NCBI RefSeq assembly: GCF_047663525.1
Contig: NC_092603.1
Span: 1,570,001 to 1,634,000, forward strand
Direction: 5' to 3'
DNA: 64,000 nucleotides
Origin: Anas platyrhynchos
Taxonomy: Eukaryota; Chordata; Aves; Anseriformes; Anatidae
Shown: positions 1-10,385 of the stretch, in pieces
Numbering within the stretch: the first letter of the stretch is position 1
Layout of the letters: each line of letters begins with the position of its first letter
Made by a program: the position numbers and the translations under genes
Notes under the pieces: generated by a model
Seen by the model: the letters and a program-made list of their open reading frames with translations, nothing else
Database searches by the model: none
Told to the model about the DNA's origin: nothing

Positions 1-786
1 CCCTCACCAGCTTCGTCGCCCTTCTTTGGACCCGCTCAAGCACCTCGATGTCCTTCTTGTAGCGAGGGGCCCAAAACTGAACACAGTACTCGAGGTGCGG
101 CCTCACCAGAGCCGAGTACAGCGGGACGATCACCTCCTTAGCCCTGCTGGACACACTGTTTCTGATACAAGCCAGGATGCCGTTGGCCTTCTTGGCCACC
201 TGAGCACACTGCTGGCTCATATTCAGCCGACTGTCCACCATCACTCCCAGGTCCTTCTCTGCCTGGCAGCTCTCCAACCATTCCTCTCCCAGCCTGTAGT
301 TCTGCTTGGGGTTATTGCGCCCCAGGTGCAGGACCCGGCACTTGGCCTTGTTGAACTTCATACAGTTGACCTCAGCCCATCGGTGCAGCCTATCCAGATC
401 CTCCTGCAGAGCCTTCCTACCCTCGAGCAGATCGACACACGCACCTAGCTTGGTGTCATCTGCAAACTTACTGAGGGTGCACTCAATGCCGTCATCCAGA
501 TCATTGATGAAGATGTTAAAGAGGACCGGCCCCAGCACCGAGCCCTGGGGGACGCCACTAGTGACTGGCCTCCAACTGGACTTGGCTCCATTTACCACAA
601 CTCTTTGGGCCCGGCTATCCAGCCAGTTTCTAACCCAATGAAGCGTGCGCCAGTCCAAGCCAAGAGCACCAGTTTCTTGAGGAGAATGCTGTGGGAGACG
701 GTGTCAAAAGCCTTGCTGAAGTCAAGGTAGACCACATCCACAGCCTTTCCCTCATCTACCCAGCGCGTCACTTTGTCGAAAGTGAC
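1..786 (-). mobile_element. CR1 LINE fragment (reverse transcriptase part)
   Basis: The minus strand encodes CR1 ORF2 reverse transcriptase, including the catalytic-region stretch [20 protein letters not shown] near 690-760. Downstream CR1 sequence runs to the left edge of the window. Similarity to the CR1 at 8747-10098 begins abruptly near 786, so the copy is 5'-truncated. The frame breaks soon after the LLKK motif, so it is a dead copy. The 3' end lies outside the window. Confidence 0.93.
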
Positions 787-1149
787 CATGGTCAATCATA
801 GCTCATTTGTGGGAAGAAGAGAGTAATTTCTTTCCTCTGCTCTTCCAAATAGCCTTTATTGGATTTGTTTGTTTGTTTGATTTTCCCTTTCCCCCTCCCT
901 TTTCCCCTTTCCTTTTTTCCTTTTTTTTCTTTTTTTCCTTTTTTTTTTTTTTTTTTTTCCAATTTAGTTAAATTGCTTAGTTAACAATAACATTTCCTTA
1001 CTATTTTTTTTTCCTTTAGTTAAGTTATCCTTACCTCAACCCGTGACCTGTTCTTTACTTTACTTCTTCCCCTCCTCATGTAGGGAGGGAGAGTGAGACA
1101 GCAGTTGTGGTGTTTAGCTGCCGAGCACAGTAAAACCACCACACCAACT
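787..1149. repeat. Gene-free stretch with a long pyrimidine tract
   Basis: No coding signal is seen. About 880-960 is almost pure C/T on the plus strand and ends in a run of T; about 1000-1020 is also T-rich. It separates the CR1 at the window edge from the conserved 3' flank of gene A. Confidence 0.6.
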
Positions 1150-1495
1150 TCAATGATTCTTTGATCGAGGGCTGAAGTCTGAGGCCACCTGCTGCCTCTG
1201 CTTGGAGGACTTCCAGGAGCTGGTGATGCCTCCTGTGGGCACAGCCTCTGCAGAGCCTGTGTGATGGAGGCTGGAAACTCTTTGGGTGCCCCCAGGGCAG
1301 GGCAATGAACCCAGGTGGGACAAGGGGGTCCCAGGCACCAGCTGGGGAAGTGGGGCAGCTGGAGCTTTGGTTTCTCCCGGCTCTGACTCCCAGGAGACCA
1401 AGGAGTCAGTCTACTGCAAGACGCCTTCGCAGGCAGCAAAGCCTCAGGACAGAAAGCACCCTGCACATGCCACTGCCAGACTCCATCTTCGTGTG
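1150..1495 (-). repeat. Shared 3' flank of the BTN-like duplication unit (copy A)
   Basis: Read on the minus strand, this segment matches the flank just after the poly(A) signal of gene D (26755-27080) and gene F (41745-42110). It is also related to shorter pieces after C (19420-19492) and E (34400-34545). The shared block starts with GAAGATGGAGTCTGGCAGTG and includes a CTGGGTGC...CTGAGGCTTTGC stretch. The repeated unit of the cluster therefore extends some 350 bases beyond each gene. Confidence 0.75.
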
Positions 1496-1501
1496 CAAAA
1501 C

Positions 1502-1507
1502 TTTATT
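1502..1507 (-). terminator. Poly(A) signal AATAAA of gene A
   Basis: On the minus strand the sequence is TGAAATAAAGTTTTGCAC, the counterpart of GTCAAATAAAGTTTTGCAC at the ends of the paralogues. It lies about 1 kb after the gene A stop codon, mainly because a CR1 has inserted just upstream of it in the 3' UTR. Confidence 0.8.
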
Positions 1508-1511
1508 TCAC

Positions 1512-2088
1512 AGAAATCATAGAATTGTAGAATATCCCGAGTTGGAAGGGACCCATAAGGATCATCAAGTCCAACTCCTGGCACAGCACAGGTCTGCCCA
1601 AAAGTTTAAACCATGGGACTAAGTGCACAGTCCAATCGCTTTTTAAATTCAGACAGGCTTGGTGCAGTGAGTACTTCCCTGGGGAGTGCGTTCCAGTGTG
1701 CAACCACCCTCTTGGTGAAGAACCTCTTCCTGATGTCCAGCGTAAACTTCCCCTGCCTCAGCTTAATGCCATTCCCGTGGGTCCTATCACTGTTGTCTAC
1801 AGAGAATAGGTCACCTGCCTCTCCACTCCCCCTTGCAAGGAAGTTGTAGACCATGATGAGGTCCCCCCTCAGCCTCCTCTTCTTCAGGCTGAACAGGCCC
1901 AGTGCCCTCAGCCATCTTCGTCGCCCTCCTCTGGACACTCTCCAACAGTTTAAAGTCCTCTTTGTACTGTGGTGCCCAGAACTGCACACAGTACTCAAGT
2001 TGAGGCCGCACCAGCGCAGAGCAGAGCGGGACAATCACTTCCCTCAACCGACGAGCAATGCCGTGCTCGATGCACCCCAGGGTACGCT
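1512..2088 (-). mobile_element. CR1 LINE 3' fragment in the 3' UTR of gene A
   Basis: The minus strand gives the C-terminal CR1 reverse transcriptase region (for example [19 protein letters not shown]) and the CR1 3' end, TTGGAAGGGACC... closing with ATTCTATGATT. The host 3' UTR resumes on both sides: AACTGTG at the 5' edge and TCTGTGAAATAAAG at the 3' edge, so CTGTG is a possible short target duplication. The element is in the same orientation as the gene. It is 5'-truncated and its frame is broken. Confidence 0.92.
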
Positions 2089-2506
2089 TGCCACAGTTCC
2101 ATTACTGCTGTGCCTTTTTGTGCTCCAGAGGGCTGAACAAAAAGCCCCCACAGGCTGCTCATGCTCAGCACCAGGCACAGAGCAAGGATCAACCCCAAAC
2201 TAGGAACAAAGGCGGTCTGCAATGGCCGGCAGCACACAGTGACCACATCCCTTGCCCTGGGGTCTACAAGCAGTGCAAGAAGAGGAGAGAAAAGTGTGGA
2301 GAGCTGCTGCAGCCCCTGTGCTGCCCGCTGTGGCTCAGAGGCAGGGTGAGACCCATGGGTGCCAGCAGGGCTTGTGCCCCAGTCCAGGAGTCCTGGGTAG
2401 GGCAGAGCCCAGGGGCTGCAAGGGGCCTGGTCCTTGCTGGCAGCATCCCAGCTCTCCTCCAGCAGCAGGGAGGAACACACGGAGCAGCCCCTGGCCCCAC
2501 TGCCCC

Positions 2507-5500
2507 TCACTCCTGTGCTGCTCCTGCAGGACCAAGGAGAGGTGATGCAGGAGTGGCTGGAGAATCACAGGAGCCCCTCAGGGCTGGGGACAGGGTCTGG
2601 GGGGTGCTGTCCTTCAGGCACAGCTGAGTTCCCTCTGTCTCCAGCAAAAACCAGGGGCGGATGCTGTCCCCATTGAAGGAGGCTGCTGTGAAAGTGTAGA
2701 TCTCGACCCCATTGTCAGCGTTGATGAAAGACACCTGCTGCTGGGTACAGTCCAGACAGACCCAGATCCTCGTGGGGACAGGTGACAGGGGTAAGTGGAT
2801 TCGAGATGTGAGAGGCATGAGCTGCCCTTGTTGGTACATCAATGCCCATATCCCATTTTTGGGGTAATTCTTCTCCTTTTTGTTCACAGATGCCCTGGTC
2901 ACCCCCACAGCCCAGCAGGATTCATTTTCCAACTCCCCCTCCACCTCTACCTCCACCTCCCAGCAGTGCCTCCCCTCTTCAAACTCCTCATGGCCTAGCA
3001 CGCAGCACCAGTACTTGAATCTGTCCTGACTGTTATGCACCTGCTGGCTTTTACTTTCTCGTCTCACACTCCTGTGGTCCTTTGACACAACAAGCAGGGG
3101 ATGAGCCGTGTGTGGATCCAGGGTAATCTTCACTGCAGGGACAGAAGGAGACAGGCCATCAGGGGCAGAGCTCAGCCCTGGGCAGGCTTTCCCAGCTCGA
3201 GGCCAGGAGCTGCCCCATGGGGCAGGAGATGGGGCACCTCTTGGATCCTAAACATGCCCCATCAAGGGCAGGAGAAGCACCTCAGAGGGCAACCCAATGC
3301 ACACTTACCTGTATTTTGAGGCAGCAAACATTTTCTCCATGCTGGAAGGAGAGGGGAGAGCTGGTCACAGCCCACAGCCGGTGCCCAGTGGGTGTGGGCA
3401 GGGTGAGGGGCCAGCCCTGGGCTGCTCTGTCCCAGCTGCCCACCCTCCCCTTATATTGTGCCTTGGCATAGCCATTGGCACAAGCACTGAGACACTCACC
3501 CAGCTCTGCAGCTTTTTTCTCTGAAAAGGAAAGTGAATATAATGCATGATCAGGGGGGAGAGTTGCTCAGCCCATGGTAGACCCGAACACATCCAATGAC
3601 TGGGAAAATACTGCGTTGCTCTGAGGTGGGACCAGACAAATATTCATTGTGGTGAGCTTTGTACAATGCTCTTGTAAGTCAAAATGTAAAGGCCAGACAC
3701 TAGTGCAGCTTTTATCTCTGTGGCACTGAAGCCATTATGGAAGTGAGTAACGGATTGTTGGAGATTGTCCCTGTCCCAGAAGTGTCAGTGCAGAGCGGGG
3801 CAGCCCCGCAGCTCGCTCCCCGTCTCCACCTTGATCCCCGTTCCTTTCAGCCATCCCGGCCATGTCCCTTGCCCAGGGCAGCCCCAGCCCCAGCACTCCC
3901 CACTCCCACACCAGGCTCCAGCTGCTCCTCCAGCACCCCCAAGCCACCAGCACACAAGCCCCCAGGGACCACCCAGACCAGGCCCTCCCGCACAGACACC
4001 ACTTCCGCAGGGGCTGGGGGCAGGGACTGCAAGGACTCACCCAGCTCTCGTATCCGTGCCACTGAAAAGCAAAGGCAGAGGAAGAGGTGGTGAGCAGAGC
4101 AGCTTGGTTGCTGGGTGGGAACATGTGCAGGGGGGCTGCGCCTTGCCACCAGCCCCATGCTGCAGCCATGCTCCCTGGCCTCCCAGCCAAGGCCCCTTGC
4201 TCCAGACCCAGGTGGGTCCCTGCAGAACACCTCCCTCTACTCCATCCCTGCACTGCCAGCTTACCTTGCTTTCGAAAGAGATAAACACCGAGGCCAATGG
4301 ACACAGCCAAAAGCACGAGGACCAGAGCCAGAGCCACCATCCAGGGCTGGGCGTTGTGGAAGAAGGGAGCTGAGAAAAGACACCAGGAAAAGGGCTGTGT
4401 TTCCATGCCCGTGGATGAAAAAGCAAGACCCAGACTTCTGCCAGGTCAGGAGAAGTGTGGGGGCCAGGAACACCTCACCCTGGCTGTGCCATTTGTACCT
4501 GAGATGTGCAGGGATGATTCCCGTTCCTGCTGCAGGCGGCTGCTCCTGACCACACAGGACAAGGGCCCCTCCACGCTCCCGGTCACAATGACGGCGCCTT
4601 CGATTTCAAAGAGCCCCTCCTGGTCCTGGGAATGTGTCTGGGAGACCGAGGGCAGGTGCTGCCCTCGAGCATCCCTCCACAGCAGCTGCGGCAGCGGGTA
4701 CCAGCCAGCCGATCGACACAGCACCCAGACGCCTCTGGCCTCGTAGCCCCCCAGGGAGAGGTGGGGGTCAGTGCCTGTGGCTGAGGGAAGAGCCCATGGC
4801 TGGGGCTTGACTTGGGGAGGGATTGAGTTCCAAGGCAAAGACTGCTCCCATGCCAAACACAGTCCAGCTCAGCACAGCCACAACACCTGAGGCCCTGGGA
4901 CTGGGCAATCCACGAACCCATTCTCACATGAAAAAGACCTTGACCTTTGCCGGTACCAGAGAGCAGGGCTGCACAATGCCAGTAGCCCCAAATCATTTAG
5001 AAAACCCAGGTGCCAAGGTTCTCTGCACCAAACCATGCTGGTTCAAGAAGCTCCACAACTTCAAGACAATGTCTCTGTTCCCCCCCAAGACAAAAAAAAA
5101 AAAAATTAAAAAAAAAATGCAGAGGTCAAAGGACTCTTCCCTGCTCCAGGCTTTTTCATGTTTCCCATGGTTGGCATGGAAGCTCCATGGAAGGAGCTGC
5201 TCAGCAGCCTGTGCCCAGTGACCTCAGAACATCATGGGGATGGAGTTTAAAGAGGCCACTGAGACTGAATAAAACCATCTCATTGTTTCTCAATGAAAAG
5301 CCTACAAGGGCACGCATAAGCTCGTTCCTGGACACGCTCTGACATACTAAACATTAGAAGCCCCATCAGACTCAAGACCTTGAAAGGCCTTGTCAATGAC
5401 CGTGTGGATGGGACAGACGACTGAGCCGATACACAAATCCAGGTACACCTGCACCATCTCCTTGAAGCATCACTTGAACCACTAACCTGACATCTCCAGA

Positions 5501-6341
5501 TCCACTGTTGCTTTGTCATAAGCATCAGCATCTTTCACTATGCAGATGTACCGGCCATCATCTGAGGGTCTCAGCCTTGTGATTCGCAAGTCCAGGCTTC
5601 CAGCAGAGAGACCATCTCTGACCAACTCTGTCCTCCCGGCATATGCCCCCATCTGCTCCCCGTACAGGTCCTGTCCATTGCGGTAGTGGTGCACTGTCTC
5701 AGAGATATTGTCCCGGATCCACCTGACCTCCAAGCTGCGAGCATCCTGGCGAGGGGACAAGTAACAACGCAGCACAACATCCTGCCCCATGGTGGCGGTG
5801 AGAGGATAGTCTGGTCCCACCACTCTGAGCTGGGCTGGGCAATGGAGAAGGGCACAGAGAGGTGGTGAGATTTTGCCATTGTAAATTTAGGGTCAGTGAG
5901 TGACAAAGGGCGAGCTGTGTGTGAGTTGGTGCGTGCTGCGTCCCCTGTCTCCCATGAGAAACCACCGGGGAAAGAGGAGAGGGAGAGGGAGGACGTGCAG
6001 GAGAAGGAGGTGTGCTGGGAGTGGGAGCCCTCTCTGCAGCGTTCGGGCAGGCAATGAAGAGCCAGAAAGGGCAGCCAAGGCAGCACCCATATTGTGTGAA
6101 AGAACCAAAGGGAAAGTGAAACCCAGTGGGGGCTGAGCTGTGGGCTCGGGTCCCCCATTTCCCACAGTCGCTCCCCTGTCCCACAGTAGCAAGTCAGCAT
6201 GCACAGGGGGGAGAGCCCCCAGCAGCCCCGCAGGATCCTACCTGAGCCCAGCCGGAGGAGGAACAGAGTGACGAGGGAAGTCAGGAGGCCCCTGGCATGG
6301 CCGGTGAGGCTGGGGATGCCGCAGCCCCAGGGGAGCCCCAT
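2507..6341 (-). CDS. BTN-like gene A: Ig-V/Ig-C receptor with B30.2 tail
   Basis: Butyrophilin-family type I membrane protein, 511 aa, from eight phase-1 exons: 6341-6242 (signal peptide, 33 aa, starts MGLPWGCG), 5834-5487 (IgV, residues 34-149, Cys pair in VVLRC and DDGRYICIV), 4780-4499 (IgC-like, 150-243, VLCRSAGWYP, LSCVVRSS), 4369-4265 (stalk and membrane helix, ends FRKQ), 4061-4041 and 3520-3500 (21-nt heptads WHGYESW-type and EKKAAEL), 3341-3309 (33 nt), 3132-2507 ([58 protein letters not shown]). All introns have GT-AG ends and no exon has an internal stop. Only two heptads remain, the fewest in the cluster. The ATG was chosen because it opens a 33-residue hydrophobic leader identical in plan in all copies. 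Members of this family regulate T cells or bind lymphoid ligands; the ligand here is unknown. Confidence 0.9.
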
Positions 6342-6503
6342 CTGTGCTGCACCGGGAGCAGTAGCTGGGGTCAGGACCTGAAGCAGAAGAGAGAGGGGAC
6401 CGAGGGGCTTCAGGCACCACAGGCAGATGGGGAAGGAGTCCCCCTGGGCCCAGACACAAGGAGCCACAGCCAGCAGCGCCTTGGACAGGGCGCAGAGCCT
6501 GCG

Positions 6504-6513
6504 CTTTTATCAC
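6504..6513 (-). promoter_or_regulatory. Possible TATA-like element upstream of gene A
   Basis: The minus strand reads TGATAAAAGC about 165 bases before the gene A start codon. The other copies have related but weaker TGATAAGC versions at the same place (near 12900 for B, 28980 for E, 37485 for F). No transcription start can be located from sequence alone. Confidence 0.3.
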
Positions 6514-6539
6514 GGGCTGGGGGACACAGCAGGCAGCCC

Positions 6540-6715
6540 CCGGGGGTCCTTCTCCAAGGGAGTCCCACCAACAGAGAGGTCCCTCACCGAACCCAGCAGA
6601 GCTGCGGAAAGCCCAAGGCTACGCCCAACTTCCCTAACCTTTGCCCAGTTCCTGCCTGCAATAACCCTCTGGGAGCACCTTTGTCCCTGGGGCAATGGGA
6701 GCAAGTGTCCTGGGA
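6540..6715 (-). promoter_or_regulatory. Conserved upstream block of the BTN-like copies (A)
   Basis: This stretch, read on the minus strand, recurs upstream of every family member: B about 12930-13090, C 14878-15060, D 21749-21940, E 28800-28970, F 37310-37460. Shared pieces include GGGTTATTGCAG, AACTGGGCAAAGGTT and GTGAGGGAC. Conservation across copies whose distal flanks differ suggests a proximal promoter or 5' UTR. I could not match it to a named motif such as the S-X-Y module. Confidence 0.4.
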
Positions 6716-6842
6716 GCTCTAGAGGCCTGGCACCACCATCCCATCACAGCTGGGTGCCCTCCCCAATGCCTTCAGCAAGCACAAGGGGCTTGTCCCCAGC
6801 AGGAGCCTCTCCAGAACACCAGTTAATGCTAGTCTTTCTCTG

Positions 6843-6971
6843 ATGCTTCGACTCCGCCACTCCTCAAATCACTCTGCTCCTGCTCCTTGTGGGGTCCCTC
6901 CCATGGGATGCCGTCCTTCCCAAAATGATCCTGCGTGGTCTTTACTCTGGCATCCCAGTTGTCTGCCCTTC
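6843..6971. mobile_element. Old LTR-like repeat fragment
   Basis: The piece around 6870-6950 (CTGCTCCTGCTCCTTGTGGG, GATGCCGTCCTTCCCAAAAT) resembles part of the larger LTR-like repeat at 34600-35270 (near 34820-34870). It is interrupted on its right by the younger solo LTR. It is a degraded fossil; the family is not firmly identified. Confidence 0.4.
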
Positions 6972-7567
6972 TGTCGTGGTTTAACCCGGCTGGCAGCTAA
7001 ACACCACGCAGCCGTTCGCTCACCCTCCCCCCTCCCTCTCTGGGACGGGGGAGAGAAATGGAAAGTGAAGCCCGTGAGTTGAGATAAAGACAGTTTAATA
7101 AGACAGGAAAATAATAATAACAAAATAATAATAAAATAATAACAATAATAATACAATGGTGATAATAGGAAAGTAATAATAGTATGTACAAACAAGTGAT
7201 GCACAATGCAATTGCTCACCACTCGCTGACCGATGCCCAGCCTAACCCCGAGCAGTCCGGCCCCCTCCCCCCGGCTAGCCACCCCTATATATTGTTTAGC
7301 ATGACGTCAGATGGTATGGAATACCCCTTTGGCTAGTTTGGGTCACCTGTCCTGGGTCTGTCCCCTCCCAGCTCTTACTGCACCCCCAGCCTGCCCATTG
7401 GCAGGACAGAGCAAAAGGCTGAGATGTCCTTGGCTTAGTATAAGCACTGCTCTGCAACAATTAAAGCATCGGGGTGTTATCAGCACTCTTCTCATCCTAA
7501 GCCAAAACACAGCATTCCACCAGCTACTAGGAAGAAAATTAATTCTGTGCTAACTGAAACCAGGACA
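6972..7567 (+). mobile_element. Solo LTR of an endogenous retrovirus
   Basis: A 596-bp element starts TGTCGTGGTTTAACCCGG and ends AACTGAAACCAGGACA, so it has the TG...CA ends of an LTR. The bases CCTTC lie directly before (6967-6971) and after (7568-7572) it as a 5-bp target duplication. No internal retroviral genes flank it, so it is a solo LTR left by recombination. An AATAATA-rich stretch lies at 7110-7155 and a TATATA motif near 7285. A rearranged second copy is at 44583-44890. The clean target duplication suggests a moderately young insertion. Confidence 0.85.
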
Positions 7568-7572
7568 CCTTC

Positions 7573-8250
7573 CTGCCCGCCTTTTTACGTAGAGGGACAG
7601 AGAGTTCTTGCGCTCTAAGGAAAACATCCTTAGAGTCTCCAGCTCTCCTCAGCTCCTTTGTCCCATAGGATGGTATTCCAGGGGATCTCATCCTCTAGGT
7701 CTTTAAATAGCTTGGATTTGCTCTTTGGAAATTCAGGGTCCTGCCTTTGCCCTTTGCCAGGCCCACATTCCTGGAGATCACGAACTCAACCATGGCATGG
7801 TCACTGCAGCCCAGATTGCCTCCAGTCTTGCCCTCTTTAATGAGCTTGTCTGCATAGGTGAGCACCAGGTCAAGTAACGCTTCTCGTTGGGTTGGTTTCT
7901 CTAGTACTTTTACCAGGAAGTAATCCTCAACGCGCTCTAGGAATCTCCTGGATTGCTTAAAGCCTACTGTGTAGTTTTCCCAGCAGACATCCGTGTGATT
8001 CAAGTCCCCCATCAGGATGAGAGCATGCGAGCACGATGCTTCTTGTAGTTGAAGCAAGAAGGCCTCATCCATAGGCTCCCCTTGATCAGGCAGCCTGTAG
8101 TAGACTCCGGAAGAACCGTATTTCTGTGATAGCAATCAGGTCATATTTGTCTAATTTCCCCATGGTTTCCAATTCCTCTTGCTTGTTTCCCATGCTGCGT
8201 ACATTGGTGTAGAGGCATTTCAGGTGGGCTGTTGGTCGTATTGCATTTCT
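7573..8250 (-). mobile_element. CR1 LINE 5' part of ORF2 (endonuclease), inverted
   Basis: The minus strand encodes the N-terminal part of CR1 ORF2: LKCLYTNVRSMGNKQEELET, then KYDLIAITE, and further on ALILMGDLNHTDVCW and LGCSDHAMVEF, typical of the apurinic-type endonuclease domain. There is a gap and a frame change between the first and second motif groups, so the copy is dead. It points opposite to the reverse-transcriptase piece that follows at 8747. Diverged CR1-like sequence may continue to about 8600. Confidence 0.85.
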
Positions 8251-8746
8251 AGAACCCTTCCTGTTGTATTGGGACAGGTCACGAGAGTTTCCCTGCTGTT
8301 ACTTAGAGTGATGGTGTTCTCAGCTATGCTTTCTTGCTCACCCTGCCTGCAAGCACTGCCATGCAAACTGCCATGCCATGCCCTGACTGACACGCCATGC
8401 TCCGTTCACTGCACTCCTGGACTCTCGCTCTCCCTAGGGTTCTGCCTTTATATGACAGAAAGGGGGTTTCTGGATCCTCCCATGCCTCATCAGCTGGCCT
8501 CACAAGGGCTGCTGAGTCCTAGCAGCTCCCTTGGATTCCTCCAATAACCTCGATGAAGGAAAACCCCTGCATGCCTCGATCCTCCACTCTGCTGCAGGAC
8601 GCATTGCCCCGGAGCCGATTGCCTCAGCTTCTTTTATAATGATTTAAAATATTCCCACACTTGGAATTTCCATGTTCAGAAGTTGACTTATTTAATTACA
8701 AGGAGTATTGCTAATTCTTTTACATCGATAAAGTTTTTTTGACCTC
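8251..8746. other. Spacer between the two oppositely oriented CR1 pieces
   Basis: No gene is recognised. The left part may be diverged CR1 5' sequence. The right part, about 8620-8746, is AT-rich unique sequence without a clear repeat. Confidence 0.4.
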
Positions 8747-10098
8747 AGTATCAGGGAAGCTCATGGAGCAGATCCTCTTGAGAGTCATCAATGCGGCACT
8801 TGAAGGGCAAGCAGGCGATCAGGCCCAGTCAGCATGGGTTTATGGAAGGCAGATCCTGCTTGACGAACCTGATCTCCTTCTATGACAAAGTGACGCGCTG
8901 GGTGGACGAGGGAAAGGCTGTGGATGTGGTCTACCTTGACTTCAGCAAGGCTTTTGACACCGTCTCCCACAGCATTCTCCTCAAGAAACTGGCTGCTCTT
9001 GGCTTGGACTGGCGCACACTTCGTTGGGTTAGAAACTGGCTGGATAGCCGGGCCCAAAGAGTCGTGGTAAATGGAGTCAAGTCCAGTTGGAGGCCGGTCA
9101 CTAGTGGCGTCCCCCAGGGCTCGGTGCTGGGGCCGGTCCTCTTTAATATCTTCATCAATGATCTGGACGAGGGCATTGAGTGCACCCTCAGTAAGTTTGC
9201 AGGTGACACCAAGCTATGTGCATGTGTCGATCTGCTCGAGGGTAGGAAGGCTCTGCAGGAGGATCTGGATAGGCTGCACCGATGGGCTGAGGTCAACTGC
9301 ATGAAGTTCAACAAGGCCAAGTGTCGGGTCCTGCACCTGGGGCGCAATAACTCCAAGCAGAGCTACAGGCTGGGAGAGGAATGGTTGGAGAGCTGTCAGG
9401 CAGAGAAGGACCTGGGAGTGATGGTGGACAGTCAGCTGAATATGAGCCAGCAGTGTGCTCAGGTGGCCAAGAAGGCCAACGGCATCCTGGCTTGTATCAG
9501 AAACAGTGTGACCAGCAGGGCTAGGGAGGTGATCGTCCCCCTGTACTCGGCTCTGGTGAGGCCGCACCTCGAGTACTGTGTTCAGTTTTGGGCCCCTCGC
9601 TACAAGAAGGACATCGAGGTGCTTGAGTGGGTCCAGAGAAGGGTGATGAAGCTGGTGAGGGGCCTGGAGAACAAGTCCTATGAGGAGCGGCTGAGGGAGC
9701 TGGGCTTGTTCAGCCTGGAGAAGAGGAGGCTCAGGGGCGACCTTATCGCTCTCTACAGATACCTTAAAGGAGGCTGTAGTGAGGTGGGGGTTGGTCTGTT
9801 CTCCCACGTGCCTGGTGACAGGACGAGGGGGAATGGGCTGAAGTTGCGCCAGGGGAGTTTTAGGTTAGATGTTAGGAAGAACTTCTTTACTGAAAGGGTT
9901 GTTAGGCACTGGAACGGGCTGCCCAGGGAGGTGGTGGAGTCACCATCCCTGGAAGTCTTCAAAAGATGTTTAGATGTAGAGCTTAGGGATATGGTTTAGT
10001 GGGGACTGTTAGTGTTAGGTTAGATTTTGGACTCGATGATCTTGAGGTCTCTTCCAACCTAGAAATTCTGTGATTCTGCAATTCTGTGATTCTGTGAA
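8747..10098 (+). mobile_element. CR1 LINE, 3' half with a 402-codon open RT frame
   Basis: An open frame at 8791-9999 encodes most of the CR1 reverse transcriptase and its C-terminal region: [40 protein letters not shown], then the catalytic-box position reading FAGDTKLC instead of the usual FADDTK, and near the end [18 protein letters not shown]. The 3' UTR ends in TTCTGTGATTCTG repeats. One aspartate of the YADD/FADD-type box is therefore Gly, which would remove polymerase activity. The 5' end is truncated; the missing endonuclease part may be the inverted piece to the left. Confidence 0.94.
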
Positions 10099-10385
10099 AT
10101 CCATGCTAAATATTTCACGCTTTCATGCACAAAGCCAAATTCATAAATAGAGTTGGAAATGGAAAACTGGAGCCCACAAATGGGGTTCACAAACATGAAG
10201 CAAACAGGTGCCTGAAGTCTGACTGCCGCACGTCAGCTGCTTCAGGTCTCAGCATGCAGGGAGGAACCTGGGGCAGCCCCTGGCCCCAGTGGCCCTCATT
10301 TCTGCACTGCTCCTGCAGGATCAAGGAGAGGTTATCCAGGACTGACTGGAAATGGGCAGGAGCCCCCCAGGGCTGGGGACAGGGT

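Noticed and set aside
592-795. Short frame beginning MTMVTFDKVTRW as a possible host gene
   Set aside because: It is CR1 reverse transcriptase with a junction at its start; no host gene is needed to explain it.
2058-2627. 189-codon plus-strand frame
   Set aside because: It runs antisense to the end of gene A and its 3' UTR, and similar antisense frames occur at the same place in every copy. It reflects GC-rich composition.
6972-7567. Possible complete provirus around the solo LTR
   Set aside because: No second LTR or retroviral gene lies next to it and the 5-bp target duplication flanks a single LTR.
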